A stretch of DNA of 64,000 nucleotides, from positions 496,001 to 560,000 of the forward strand of contig NZ_BQIP01000001.1 of assembly GCF_021602585.1 (NCBI RefSeq), read 5' to 3'. The DNA comes from Pseudomonas faucium (lineage in GTDB: Bacteria; Pseudomonadota; Gammaproteobacteria; Pseudomonadales; Pseudomonadaceae). Position numbers and translations under genes: made by a program. Below are positions 8,601 through 17,493 of the stretch, in pieces. The number at the start of each line of letters is the position of its first letter. The first letter of the stretch is position 1. The notes beneath the pieces are model-generated. The model was not told the DNA's origin. It searched no databases and saw only the letters and a list, made by a program, of their open reading frames with translations.

Positions 8601-11600
8601 CTGTGGGTGCTGGGCCCGGCGCTGGCCTGGTGGCTCAGCCGGCCACACGGGCGCGCAGCGTTTGCACCGTCCACGGCAGACCTGCGCTTCCTGCACCGCC
8701 TGGCCCGCAGCAACTGGGCGTTCTACGACAACCAGGTCGGCCCGGCGGACCACTGGCTGGTGCCCGACAACCTGCAAGAGCCGCCCTTCGCCAGCATCGC
8801 CCACCGCACCTCGCCGACCAACCTTGGCATGGCGCTGCTCTCGCACCTGGCCGCCCACGACTTCGGCTACCTCAGCGCCGGCCGCCTGTTCGAGCGCCTG
8901 GCGCAGATGCTCGACAGCATGGCCAGCCTGGAGCGCTACAAGGGCCACTTCTACAACTGGTACGACACCCAGATGCTCAAGCCCCTGGCGCCGCTGTACA
9001 TCTCGGCGGTGGACAGCGGCAACCTCTGCGCGCTGCTGCTGACCTTGCGCCCGGGCCTTCTGGAGATGGCCGAAACGCCGCTGCTGGACTCGCGCGTGAC
9101 CCAAGGCCTGCTGGATACACTGGACACCTTGCTCGAGACGTTCGCCAGCGCCGAACGCGACCCTGGCGCGCTGAGCGCCCTGCGCGATCAGCTGCAACTG
9201 GCCCACGGGCAACCGCAGGACCTGCCCGCCACCCTGCTGCAACTGGGTGAACAGCTGCAAGGCCTGCCCCCTTCGCCTGATGCTGGCGATGACTGCACGT
9301 TCTGGCTGCAAGCCCTGCAGGCCCAGTGCCTGGACCTCAGCACCGAACTGCAGGGCTTGCAGCTGCCGCCCGGCAACGACCCGGTGCCGGCAACCGGCCA
9401 GACCTGGCAACAGCTGGCCCAACTGCAGACCGACCAGTGGCCCCCTGCCGAACGCCTGGCCGCAAGCAATGTGCGCGCACTCGCCCGCCAGCGCATCGCC
9501 CAGGCCCAGGCACTGGCCAAGCGCATCACGGCCCTGGCCGTCATGGATTTCCGCTTTCTCTACGACCCCCACCGCGACCTCTTCGCCATCGGCTACAACG
9601 CCGACGAACACCGCCTGGACGCCGCCTTCTACGACCTGCTGGCCTCGGAAATGCGCCTGACCAACTTCGTCGTCATCGCCCAGGGCCAGGTGCCGCAGGA
9701 CAGCTGGTTCGCCCTGGGCCGGCTGCTCACCAGCAATGCCGGGGTGCCGGTGCTGCTGTCCTGGTCCGGCTCGATGTTCGAGTACCTGATGCCGCTGCTG
9801 GTGATGCCCAGCTACGAGGGCACCCTGCTCGACCAGACCTGCCAGGCTGCGGTCAGCCGGCAGATCGAGCATGGCAACCTGCTGGGCCTGCCCTGGGGCG
9901 TCTCGGAGTCGGCCTACAACGTGCTCGATGCGCACTTCAACTACCAGTACCGGGCCTTTGGCGTGCCGGGCCTGGGGCTCAAGCGTGGCCTGGGTGAGGA
10001 GCGCGTGGTCGCGCCCTACGCCAGCGCTCTGGCCTTGATGGTGGCGCCCGCCGCCGCCTGCCGTAACCTGCAGCGCCTGGCCGGCCTCGGCCTGGCCGGC
10101 CGCTACGGGCTGTACGAAGCCGTGGACTACAGCGAGGCGCGGCTGCCACCGGGGCAAACCAGCGTGGTCATTCGCTCGTTCATGGCCCACCACCAGGGCA
10201 TGAGTTTTCTTGCCCTCACCGCCTTGCTGCTGAACCGGCCCATGCAGCGGCGCTTTGCCTCGGCGCCGCCGTTCCAGGCCAGCATGTTGCTGTTGCAGGA
10301 ACGCGTGCCGAAAACCGCCGCGCCGTACCTGCACACGCTGCAGGCCCCGGCGCCGGAGGCCGGGCAGCGCGCCAGCGAAACCCGGCTGCGGGTGTTCAGC
10401 GAAGCGCACCGGCGCCACCCGGCCGTGCAGCTGCTTTCCAACGGCCGCTACCACGTCATGCTCAACCACCTGGGCAGCGGCTATAGCCAGCGCGGCGACA
10501 TGGCAGTCACCCGCTGGCGCGAAGATGCCAGCCACGACGAGCTTGGCAACTTCTGCTACCTGCGCGACGTCACCAGCGGCGCCTACTGGTCCACCAGCTT
10601 TCAGCCGACCCGGCACCGGGCTGCGCACCAGGAGGCGATCTTCAGCGACGGCAAGGCCGAATTCCGCATCCGCGAGCGCAATTTCGACTGCCACACCGAA
10701 ATTGCCGTGTCCCCGGAAGACGACATCGAGCTGCGCCGCCTGCACCTGACCAACCATGGCGACCAGCCCCGTACCCTGGAGCTGACCAGCTACGCCGAAG
10801 TGGTGCTGGCCCAGGCCATGAGCGATGCGCTGCACCCGGCCTTCAGCAAACTGTTCGTGCAGACCGAGCTGCTGCGCCCGCTGCAGGCGATTCTCTGCAC
10901 CCGCCGGCCGCGCTCGCTGCAGGAGGCCACGCCCTGGCTGTGCCATGTGCTGGCGGTGCATGGCGCCGATATCGACGCGCTGTCCTATGAAACCGACCGC
11001 GCCCGGTTCATCGGCCGTGGCCGCACGCTGGCGGCGCCGGCGGCACTGGCACGGGACTGCGAAGCGCTGTCCGGCAGTGCCGGCGCGGTGCTCGACCCGA
11101 TCGTGGCGATCCGCTGCCGCATTACCCTGGCGCCCGGCCAGGCCGCCACCGTCGACCTGGTCACCGGGGTCGCCGACAGCCGCGATGCCTGCCTGCAGCT
11201 GATCGCCAAGTACCGCGACCGCCACCTGGCCGACCGAGTGTTCGACCTGGCCTGGCCGCACAGCCAGGTGCTGTTGCGCCAGCTCAACGGCTCGTTGTCC
11301 GATGCCCGGCTGTTCGAGCAGATGGCCGCCTCGGTGATCTACCCCAATGCGTCCCTGCGCGCCGACCCTGGGCTGCTGGCACGCAACCGGCGCAACCAGT
11401 CCGGGTTGTGGGGCCAGGGGCTCTCGGGCGACTTGCCGATCGTGCTGGTGCAGATCGGCGATGCGGCCAACATCCAGCTGGTCCGGCAACTGGTGCTGGC
11501 CCACGCCTACTGGCGCCAGAAAGGCCTGGCGCTGGACCTGGTGATCTGGAACGAAGACCAGGCCGGCTACCGCCAGCAGCTGCAGGAGCTGATCATGGGC

Positions 11601-14264
11601 ATCGTCGCCTCGGGCAGCGAAGCGCCGCTGCTCGACCGCCCCGGTGGCATCTTCGTGCGGCCTGCGCAGCAGTTGTCCGAAGAAGACCGCATCCTCACCC
11701 TGTCGGTCGCCCGGTTGGTGCTCAACGACAGCCGCGGGACCCTCACCGAGCAGTTGCGCCAGCACCGCGCGCCCCCGGCACCGGCGCCCTTCGAGGCCAC
11801 CCCGGTGCCCGCCGGCCCCGCGCCCGTGCGCCAGGCGCCGGAGCCGCCGGCGCCGCTGCTGCTGGCCAATGCCTACGGCGGCTTCAGCGCCGACGGGCGC
11901 GAGTACGTCATGCCCCTGGTTGCGGGCAAACCGCCACCGGCGCCATGGGTCAACGTGCTGGCCAACGCGCAATTCGGCAGCGTGGTGTCGGAGGCCGGCA
12001 GTGCCTACAGCTGGTACCAGAACGCCCACGAGTACCGCCTGACGCCCTGGCACAACGACCCGGTCTGCGACCCCAGCGGCGAGGCCTTGTACCTTCGCGA
12101 CGAGGACAGCGGCCAGTACTGGTCGGCCACCGCGCAGCCCTGCCCGGGCCCCGGCCAGTACCGCACCCGGCATGGTTTTGGCTACAGCGTGTTCGAATAC
12201 GCCGACCACGACCTGCACAGCGAGCTGTGGGTGCACGTGGCGCTGGAGGCCCCGGTCAAGTTCTGCCGGCTCAAGCTGCACAACCGCTCGGCACGAACCC
12301 GGCGCTTGAGCGTGACCTGCTTTGCCGAATGGGTACTGGGCGACCTGCGCAGCAAGACCGCCCAGCATGTGGTCAGCGAGGTGGACCCGGTAAGCGGCGC
12401 GCTGTTCGCCCGTAACCGCTACGCCGTCGAGTTCTCCCGTCACGTGGCCTTTGTCGATTGCGACCCGCCCCCCACCGGCCACACCTGTGACCGCAGCGAG
12501 TTCATCGGCCGCATCGGCGACAGCCAGGCACCCGCCGGCCTGCGCCAGGCGCGGCTGTCGGGGCGCACCGGCGCGGGCCTGGACCCTTGCGCGGCGCTGC
12601 AGGTCAGCCTGCTGCTGGAGCCCGGTGCCAGCCAGGAGGTGGTGTTCCGCCTGGGCGCGGCGGCGGACGGCCAGGCCGCCAGCCAGTGCGTGCTGGCCCA
12701 CCGCGGCCTGCAGGCGGCCATGGATGCGTTCGAGCAGGTCCAGGCCTACTGGCAGCGCACCCTGGGCAGCGTGCGCATCGAAACCCCCGAACCCTCGCTG
12801 GATGTGCTGGCCAACGGCTGGTTGCTGTACCAGGTGATCGCCTGCCGGTTCTGGGCGCGCAGCGGCTTCTACCAATCTGGAGGCGCGATCGGTTTTCGTG
12901 ACCAGTTGCAGGACAGCATGGCCATGCTCCACGCTGCCCCGGCAGTGGCGCGCCAGCACCTGCTGACCTGCGCCGCGCATCAATATATCGAAGGCGATGT
13001 GCAGCACTGGTGGCACCCGCCGCTGCAGCGCGGGGTGCGCACACGCTGCTCCGACGACCTGCTGTGGCTGCCGCTGGCGGCCAGCCGCTACGTGGAACTG
13101 ACCGGCGACACCACGGTGCTGGATGAACCGGTCGGCTACCTGCAAGGCCGCGCGCTGAATGCCGGCGAAGAGTCCTATTACGACCTGCCCGGCCATTCGC
13201 CGCAGGTCGAAAGCCTCTACCAGCATTGCCAGCGCGCCCTTGGCCACGCCTTGCAGTGCGGGGTGCACGGCCTGCCGCTGATCGGCAGCGGCGACTGGAA
13301 CGACGGCATGAACCGGGTCGGCGAACAAGGCCGCGGCGAAAGCGTGTGGCTGGGCTTCTTCGGCCATGAAGTGCTGCGGGCCTTCGCCGGCCTGGCCCTG
13401 GGCCACGGCGACAGCGCCTTCGCGCTGCGCTGCACGACCCAGGCCGCCGCCCTTGCGCAGCAGCTCGAACGCCACGCCTGGGACGGCGGCTGGTACCGCC
13501 GCGCCTGGTTCGACGATGGCCAGGTGCTGGGCTCGGCAAGCAACCAGGAGTGCCGCATCGACTCCCTGGCGCAGAGCTGGGCGGTGCTGTCGGGGGTCGC
13601 TGGCGGCGAGCGTGCGCGCACCGCCATGGCAGCGCTGGACCAACACCTGGTGCGGCGCACCACCGGCATCGTCAAGCTGCTCGACCCGCCCTTCGACCAG
13701 GGCACGCTGGACCCGGGCTACATCAAGGGCTACCTGCCAGGGGTGCGGGAAAACGGCGGGCAGTACACCCACGCGGCGATCTGGGCGTGCATGGCCTATG
13801 CCCGCCTGGGCGATGGCGAGCGGGCCTGGGAACTGCTGCGCATGATCAACCCGCTGCGCCAGGGCTACAGCGGGCTGATCGACACCTACAAGGTCGAGCC
13901 CTACGTCATGGCCGCCGACGTCTACGCCATCGCCCCCCACGCCGGGCGCGGCGGCTGGAGCTGGTACACAGGGTCCGCCGGCTGGATGTACCGCCTGATC
14001 GTCGAGAGCCTGCTGGGCCTGGAGCGCCGCGGCGACACCCTGCGCCTGAACCCGCTGCTGCCCGAAGGCTGGCCGGGCTGCGTGCTGCACTACCGCTACG
14101 GCAACACCCACTACCGCATCGAGGTGCGCAACAGCGCCCACCCCGGCCAGACCCTGAGCCTGGACGGCCAGTTGCTCGAACAGGCCACGCTGCAGCTCAA
14201 GGACGACGGCAAGCTGCACCAGGTGCTCGCCCAATGCCAGCGCAGCCCTTCGCTGCTGGGCTAA
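5670..14264 (+). CDS. cyclic beta-1,2-glucan synthase-like protein (GT84-GH94)
   Basis: A 2864-residue inner-membrane enzyme of the ChvB/NdvB/Cgs type, matching the family's usual 2800-2900. Hydrophobic segments lie near residues 420-475 and 820-950. The GT84 part carries D-T-D-T-Q-L-P (about 632) and the R-R-H-R-W-V-R-G-D-W motif (about 782). A glycoamylase-like part begins near 1290 and includes H-H-Q-G-M-S-F. The C-terminal GH94 phosphorylase-like part has G-D-W-N-D-G-M-N (about 2540). In rhizobia and Brucella such enzymes make periplasmic cyclic glucans for osmotic adaptation and host interaction. It is not the shorter P. aeruginosa NdvB. A Crp/Fnr gene follows after 37 bases. Confidence 0.9.
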   Translation: MNNPWLRALAFVKRLPGLARRWRSPRHRFSYESLLRSGLYNARQMAEHGTLLASQHRLSQLPADDALLGRLADNERMLASSCAALAAALPGSRPALPAAQWLLDNFYLVETHIRIAKRHLPSDYSLQLPRLDSGPSTGLPRVYDIALETISHGDGRFDAESLSRFVEAYQQTATLTLGELWAIPIMLRLALIENLRRVAARVMANWADRDQANTWADRLGETAERDAKSVVLVVADMARSDPPMTAAFVAELARRLQGHSATLTQPLAWVEQVLAESALSIERYVQLDAQQQAIDQVSISNSIGSLRLLSTIDWRLFVEHLSHVEQALCRDPAAVYPAMDFASRDHYRHIVERLARYSAFSEEAVAQVAIELAQAAAAPAGEAAEHVGYYLAGAGLPALERRLQARVGLGERWQRLLHRAPLAFYLVPVVLLSCLLAWGFVRAIDLAGWPLWVTAAMAVPLLLCTSRLAIGLVNWLVTLTVKPAFLPRLDYTAGIPAEACTLVVVPTLLATAEDVEELVEGLEVRFLANRDAHLHFALLSDFMDAQAQTCAGDLALLDQASEGIRALNLKYGGRFLLLHRPRLWNASEGVWMGLERKRGKLAALNALLRGRGGDCFMRIVGDLQALGQVRYVITLDTDTQLPHGVAQKLVGALQHPLNRARFDPHTGRICAGYAILQPRVGISLPSVARSTYARLYGSDAGVDPYTQAVSDVYQDLFLSGSFIGKGIYAVDAFERALDGRFADNRVLSHDLIEGCYAHAGLLSDVQLFEAYPARYSADIKRRHRWVRGDWQLLPWLLPGNGQARGALSALSRWKIFDNLRRSLEPAALLAVLLWGWLASATPLAWTVALLGLLLTRPLLDSLLELLDKTTDVPFGQHLRAALRTSGTFFVRAGLSLAWLPFEAGNSLDAILRTLWRLLVSKRRLLQWNPSREDERSSADSLPAVYRQQWLQPALALLLAAALLAKPAVLLLASPILTLWVLGPALAWWLSRPHGRAAFAPSTADLRFLHRLARSNWAFYDNQVGPADHWLVPDNLQEPPFASIAHRTSPTNLGMALLSHLAAHDFGYLSAGRLFERLAQMLDSMASLERYKGHFYNWYDTQMLKPLAPLYISAVDSGNLCALLLTLRPGLLEMAETPLLDSRVTQGLLDTLDTLLETFASAERDPGALSALRDQLQLAHGQPQDLPATLLQLGEQLQGLPPSPDAGDDCTFWLQALQAQCLDLSTELQGLQLPPGNDPVPATGQTWQQLAQLQTDQWPPAERLAASNVRALARQRIAQAQALAKRITALAVMDFRFLYDPHRDLFAIGYNADEHRLDAAFYDLLASEMRLTNFVVIAQGQVPQDSWFALGRLLTSNAGVPVLLSWSGSMFEYLMPLLVMPSYEGTLLDQTCQAAVSRQIEHGNLLGLPWGVSESAYNVLDAHFNYQYRAFGVPGLGLKRGLGEERVVAPYASALALMVAPAAACRNLQRLAGLGLAGRYGLYEAVDYSEARLPPGQTSVVIRSFMAHHQGMSFLALTALLLNRPMQRRFASAPPFQASMLLLQERVPKTAAPYLHTLQAPAPEAGQRASETRLRVFSEAHRRHPAVQLLSNGRYHVMLNHLGSGYSQRGDMAVTRWREDASHDELGNFCYLRDVTSGAYWSTSFQPTRHRAAHQEAIFSDGKAEFRIRERNFDCHTEIAVSPEDDIELRRLHLTNHGDQPRTLELTSYAEVVLAQAMSDALHPAFSKLFVQTELLRPLQAILCTRRPRSLQEATPWLCHVLAVHGADIDALSYETDRARFIGRGRTLAAPAALARDCEALSGSAGAVLDPIVAIRCRITLAPGQAATVDLVTGVADSRDACLQLIAKYRDRHLADRVFDLAWPHSQVLLRQLNGSLSDARLFEQMAASVIYPNASLRADPGLLARNRRNQSGLWGQGLSGDLPIVLVQIGDAANIQLVRQLVLAHAYWRQKGLALDLVIWNEDQAGYRQQLQELIMGIVASGSEAPLLDRPGGIFVRPAQQLSEEDRILTLSVARLVLNDSRGTLTEQLRQHRAPPAPAPFEATPVPAGPAPVRQAPEPPAPLLLANAYGGFSADGREYVMPLVAGKPPPAPWVNVLANAQFGSVVSEAGSAYSWYQNAHEYRLTPWHNDPVCDPSGEALYLRDEDSGQYWSATAQPCPGPGQYRTRHGFGYSVFEYADHDLHSELWVHVALEAPVKFCRLKLHNRSARTRRLSVTCFAEWVLGDLRSKTAQHVVSEVDPVSGALFARNRYAVEFSRHVAFVDCDPPPTGHTCDRSEFIGRIGDSQAPAGLRQARLSGRTGAGLDPCAALQVSLLLEPGASQEVVFRLGAAADGQAASQCVLAHRGLQAAMDAFEQVQAYWQRTLGSVRIETPEPSLDVLANGWLLYQVIACRFWARSGFYQSGGAIGFRDQLQDSMAMLHAAPAVARQHLLTCAAHQYIEGDVQHWWHPPLQRGVRTRCSDDLLWLPLAASRYVELTGDTTVLDEPVGYLQGRALNAGEESYYDLPGHSPQVESLYQHCQRALGHALQCGVHGLPLIGSGDWNDGMNRVGEQGRGESVWLGFFGHEVLRAFAGLALGHGDSAFALRCTTQAAALAQQLERHAWDGGWYRRAWFDDGQVLGSASNQECRIDSLAQSWAVLSGVAGGERARTAMAALDQHLVRRTTGIVKLLDPPFDQGTLDPGYIKGYLPGVRENGGQYTHAAIWACMAYARLGDGERAWELLRMINPLRQGYSGLIDTYKVEPYVMAADVYAIAPHAGRGGWSWYTGSAGWMYRLIVESLLGLERRGDTLRLNPLLPEGWPGCVLHYRYGNTHYRIEVRNSAHPGQTLSLDGQLLEQATLQLKDDGKLHQVLAQCQRSPSLLG

Positions 14265-14301
14265 CCTTGTTGCGTCAGCCGCCGCCTCCGATGGTCCGCC
14301 C

Positions 14302-15033
14302 ATGCCCGCGCCGTACACTCCCCAGCAGAACCACCTGCTGGCTGCCCTGTCCAGCGAGACGTTCAGCCGCCTGCAGCCGCACCTGCAGCGGGTGACCCTG
14401 CCGCTGGGCAAGGCCATCTACGAATCGGGCGATACCCTGCGCCATGTGTTTTTCCCGCTCGATGCCATCGTCTCGCTGCTGTACGTGATGGAAAACGGCG
14501 CCTCGGCCGAGATCTCGGTCGTCGGCAACGAAGGGCTGGTGGGCATTGCGGTGTTCATGGGGGGCGAGAGCACGCCAAGCCGGGCCATCGTGCAGAGCGC
14601 CGGGCACGCCTACCGCCTGCCGGGGCAGCGGCTCAAGGACGAGTTCAATCGCCATGGCGAGCTGATGATGTTGATGCTGCGCTACACCCAGGCCTTGATT
14701 ACCCAGATGGCGCAGACGGCGGTGTGCAACCGGCACCATTCGATCGACCAGCAGCTGTGCCGCTGGTTGCTGCTGTCGCTGGACCGCTTGCCGGGCGATC
14801 GGCTGTGCATGACCCAGGAGCTGATCGCCAACATGCTGGGGGTGCGCCGCGAAGGGGTGACCGACGCCGCCGGCAAACTGCAGCGCCTGGGCGTGATCGA
14901 GTACAGCCGGGGCAACATCAGGGTGCTCGACCGTGCCCGGCTGGAGCAGCTCAGTTGCGAGTGCTATGCAGTGGTGAAGAAGGAAACCGAACGGTTGCTG
15001 CCGTACTTGCCGGGCACAGGCTCCGAAGATTGA
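14302..15033 (+). CDS. Crp/Fnr family transcriptional regulator
   Basis: A 243-residue regulator with an N-terminal cyclic-nucleotide-binding-type beta roll (about residues 15-130) and a C-terminal winged HTH (about 170-225; E-L-I-A-N-M-L-G-V-R-R-E-G-V-T). Cysteines are scattered and do not form an N-terminal Fnr iron-sulfur cluster motif. The beta roll does not show the full cAMP-binding signature, so the signal is unknown. It starts 37 bases after the glucan synthase on the same strand and may be co-transcribed with it. Confidence 0.85.
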   Translation: MPAPYTPQQNHLLAALSSETFSRLQPHLQRVTLPLGKAIYESGDTLRHVFFPLDAIVSLLYVMENGASAEISVVGNEGLVGIAVFMGGESTPSRAIVQSAGHAYRLPGQRLKDEFNRHGELMMLMLRYTQALITQMAQTAVCNRHHSIDQQLCRWLLLSLDRLPGDRLCMTQELIANMLGVRREGVTDAAGKLQRLGVIEYSRGNIRVLDRARLEQLSCECYAVVKKETERLLPYLPGTGSED

Positions 15034-15046
15034 GCCGCAGGCCCGT

Positions 15047-15313
15047 TCACGGCTTCATCTTTTGCCACGGTTGATAACTGTAGCGCTCGGCTTCCGATGC
15101 CCTGGACGGGTCGGGGTGGCCGGAGCCGCGTTCGCTTTCCTTGAGCATTGACTGGTCGACGTAGTCATCCGGGTCGAGCGGTTTGGCGCCTTGGTCCTGC
15201 TCGCCCTCCTCCTCGCTTTCGTCATCGTCCTGCCCGCTTGGCCAATCGTCGTCGTCATCGGCGGCTGCAGGGCCTGGAAGGTCGATATCGCTGAAGCTTT
15301 TGCCAATGGTCAT
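15047..15313 (-). CDS. small highly acidic protein of unknown function
   Basis: An 88-residue protein rich in aspartate and glutamate (residues 18-50 are largely D, E and Q), ending in a more basic, aromatic tail (Y-S-Y-Q-P-W-Q-K-M-K-P). No signal peptide, membrane segment or known domain is visible. The start at 15313 is chosen for the GAGAGG just upstream; an ATG two codons earlier overlaps that site. It is convergent with the Crp/Fnr gene, 13 bases away. The strong ribosome site and biased composition support expression, but no function is recognised. Confidence 0.6.
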   Translation of the reverse strand: MTIGKSFSDIDLPGPAAADDDDDWPSGQDDDESEEEGEQDQGAKPLDPDDYVDQSMLKESERGSGHPDPSRASEAERYSYQPWQKMKP

Positions 15314-15524
15314 ACGCACCTCTCGATGCTCAGAAGGCCTGAGCTTCTTCGAGTGTGCGCCTTGCCTGCCCAGAGAAGGTTTATATCGGACCGCCGGGGC
15401 TCATTGATTTATGCCAATGGCCACGGTGCTACACAGCGATACACGCAGCACCTGTAGCGGACATATCCCGGATAACTGCGGCTGTCACCCTGGCGGCCCA
15501 TCCATTGATAGCGCCGAGGTACCC

Positions 15525-16043
15525 ATGTCCGCATTCCCCGTGAACCCGCTCAAGCTGACTTTCGAACGACTCGACCGCGCCGCCGCCTGGGGCTGGGACA
15601 TGCCCTTGCGGCTGTTTCTGGCCTGGGAGTTCTTCGAATCGGGCCTGGAGAAGTGGCGTGGCGAGAACTGGTTCGAACAGATCCACGCCAACTTCCCCTT
15701 CCCCTTCAACCACTTTTCCGCCGGGTTCGACTGGCAGGTGTCGATGTGGGCCGAGCTGATCGCCCCGCTGCTCCTGCTGCTGGGCCTGGGTACCCGGCTG
15801 GCGAGCGCTGCGCTGATCGTCGTGACCCTGGTTGCCATCGCCGCCGTGCACTGGCCCGCGCAGTGGTCGACGCTGGCGCAACTGGCCCAGGGCTATTCGA
15901 TCAGCGACCACGGCTTTGGCAACTACAAGCTGCCGCTGATCTACCTGGTGGCATTGCTGCCGTTGTTGCTCAAGGGCGCAGGCGGCTTGAGCGTGGATGC
16001 GCTGTCGGTGAACTTCTGGCCCAAGAAGCCGTACAGCAGGTAA
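15525..16043 (+). CDS. DoxX family membrane protein
   Basis: A 172-residue inner-membrane protein with about four hydrophobic helices. It has the DoxX-type opening (R-L-F-L-A-W-E-F-F-E-S-G-L-E-K) and an L-A-P-L-L-L-L-L-G-type second helix. DoxX-like proteins are linked to redox and thiosulfate or thiol metabolism, but most lack an assigned reaction. The ATG at 15525 follows GAGGTA. The last about 34 codons (15941-16043) overlap the end of the convergent PotE-like gene on the opposite strand; both reading frames look coding there. Confidence 0.85.
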   Translation: MSAFPVNPLKLTFERLDRAAAWGWDMPLRLFLAWEFFESGLEKWRGENWFEQIHANFPFPFNHFSAGFDWQVSMWAELIAPLLLLLGLGTRLASAALIVVTLVAIAAVHWPAQWSTLAQLAQGYSISDHGFGNYKLPLIYLVALLPLLLKGAGGLSVDALSVNFWPKKPYSR

Positions 16044-17305
16044 CCGATGGCCAGCACCAGGGTGCCGCCCATCACCGCCTCCAGGCCGCAGGCGTGCAAG
16101 GCGTACAGCGAGTAGCCCACGGCCACCAGCAGCACCACCATGTTGCGGGTGTAGACCGCGGGGCTGACCCCGGCCTTGTGCATGATCACTAGCAAGCCGG
16201 TCAGCGCGGTGATGTAGGGGATGAGGTTGGTCACCGCCGCCAGGCTGACCAGCCTGCCGAACTGGGCGGCGGCATCGGGGGAAATGGTCGACAGCGCCAT
16301 CACCGTTTGCAGCAAGGCGCACACGGTCATGCCGATCACCGGAGCGTTCATCGCATTGACCTTGCCGAACAGCTTGAGGAACAGGTCCTGGTCGGCGGTC
16401 ATCTTGGCGGTTTGCGCCAGGGTGAACTGCCAGCCCAGCAGCGAGCCGACACAGGCCATCACCGCCAGGGCCATGACCACGCTGCCCACCCCCGGGCCGA
16501 ACAGGCTGCCGTAGACCAGCGCGAACGGCGCCGACGACTTGGCCAGCTCGGCGTTGGGGATGATGCCCTGGATCACCGTGGTCGACAGCACGTACACCAC
16601 CGCAGCCCCCAGCGTGCCGAACAGGCAGGCCAGCGGCACGTTGCGCCGGGGGTTTTCCACGGCATCGGTGGCCTGGGCGGCCGACTCCATGCCCAGAAAC
16701 GCCCACAGGGTCAGCGGAATGGCCTTGCTGATGGCCTCGGAGATCGGCAGCTGGTTGGGGTTCCAGGCGGCCATGAGCACCTCGGGCCTGAACCAGTACC
16801 AGCCGAAGATACTCAGCCCCGCCACCGGAATGATCACCCCCCACACGGTGAACGCGCCGATCTTGCCGGTGATTTTCGGCCCGCCGAAATTGGCGATGGT
16901 GGTCAGCCAGATCAACCCGATGGTGCCCACGCACAGCGGTATCGCCCCGCTGCCCAGCCAGGGCACGAAGGCGGTCATGTAGCCCACCGCGGAAATGGCC
17001 ACGGCCACGTTGGCGATGGCCAGGGAGAGAAAGTACAGGTAGGAGCAGAGGAAGAAGCCCGACTTCGCATGAGCCTCCTCGGTGTAGGCCGACAAGCCGC
17101 CCGAGCGGGTGCAGAACACCCCGCACTGGGCCAGGCAGTAGGCGATGGCCATCGAGCCGATGGCGGTGAACACCCAGGACAGCAGCGAAACGGCGCCCAG
17201 CTGCGCCATGTTGGTGGGCAGCAGGATGATCCCCGAGCCCATCATGTTCACCGTCACCAGCGTGGTGAGCCCGACCAGGCTCATTTTCTTGCTTGCATCC
17301 GCCAT
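15941..17305 (-). CDS. potE: PotE-like APC antiporter (putrescine/ornithine type)
   Basis: A 454-residue amino acid-polyamine-organocation transporter with about 12 hydrophobic helices. It has the family start G-L-T-T-L-V-T-V-N-M-M-G-S-G and the G-G-L-S-A-Y-T-E-E-A loop of basic amino acid/polyamine antiporters. PotE exchanges putrescine for ornithine across the inner membrane. The start at 17305 is supported by AAGGAG; a longer open frame to 17473 lacks such support. Its C-terminal 34 residues lie antisense to the DoxX gene end. The symbol is by family resemblance; arginine or lysine antiporters are close alternatives. No decarboxylase gene is adjacent. Confidence 0.8.
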   Translation of the reverse strand: MADASKKMSLVGLTTLVTVNMMGSGIILLPTNMAQLGAVSLLSWVFTAIGSMAIAYCLAQCGVFCTRSGGLSAYTEEAHAKSGFFLCSYLYFLSLAIANVAVAISAVGYMTAFVPWLGSGAIPLCVGTIGLIWLTTIANFGGPKITGKIGAFTVWGVIIPVAGLSIFGWYWFRPEVLMAAWNPNQLPISEAISKAIPLTLWAFLGMESAAQATDAVENPRRNVPLACLFGTLGAAVVYVLSTTVIQGIIPNAELAKSSAPFALVYGSLFGPGVGSVVMALAVMACVGSLLGWQFTLAQTAKMTADQDLFLKLFGKVNAMNAPVIGMTVCALLQTVMALSTISPDAAAQFGRLVSLAAVTNLIPYITALTGLLVIMHKAGVSPAVYTRNMVVLLVAVGYSLYALHACGLEAVMGGTLVLAIGYLLYGFLGQKFTDSASTLKPPAPLSNNGSNATR

Positions 17306-17493
17306 CACAAACTCCTTGTGCTCACAGGGTTCTGGAATTGCGCCTGGCGGTGTGCTGCAACGGGTCAGGAGCGACTGCCGTATTGGGTATAGATCATTTT
17401 GTCGGCTTATCGATGCCGTGAACGGTGCTTTCGGCGCTGCGCCGCAGTCAGAGCTGATAGAACGGCAACCCACCGACGCGCAGGAGGTTCACC

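Noticed and set aside
8166-14417. A 2083-codon open frame on the minus strand opposite the glucan synthase
   Set aside because: It mirrors the third-position GC bias of the real gene, has low-complexity Q/A/R/G/H-rich translation, and matches no domain; the + strand frame carries all GT84/GH94 motifs.
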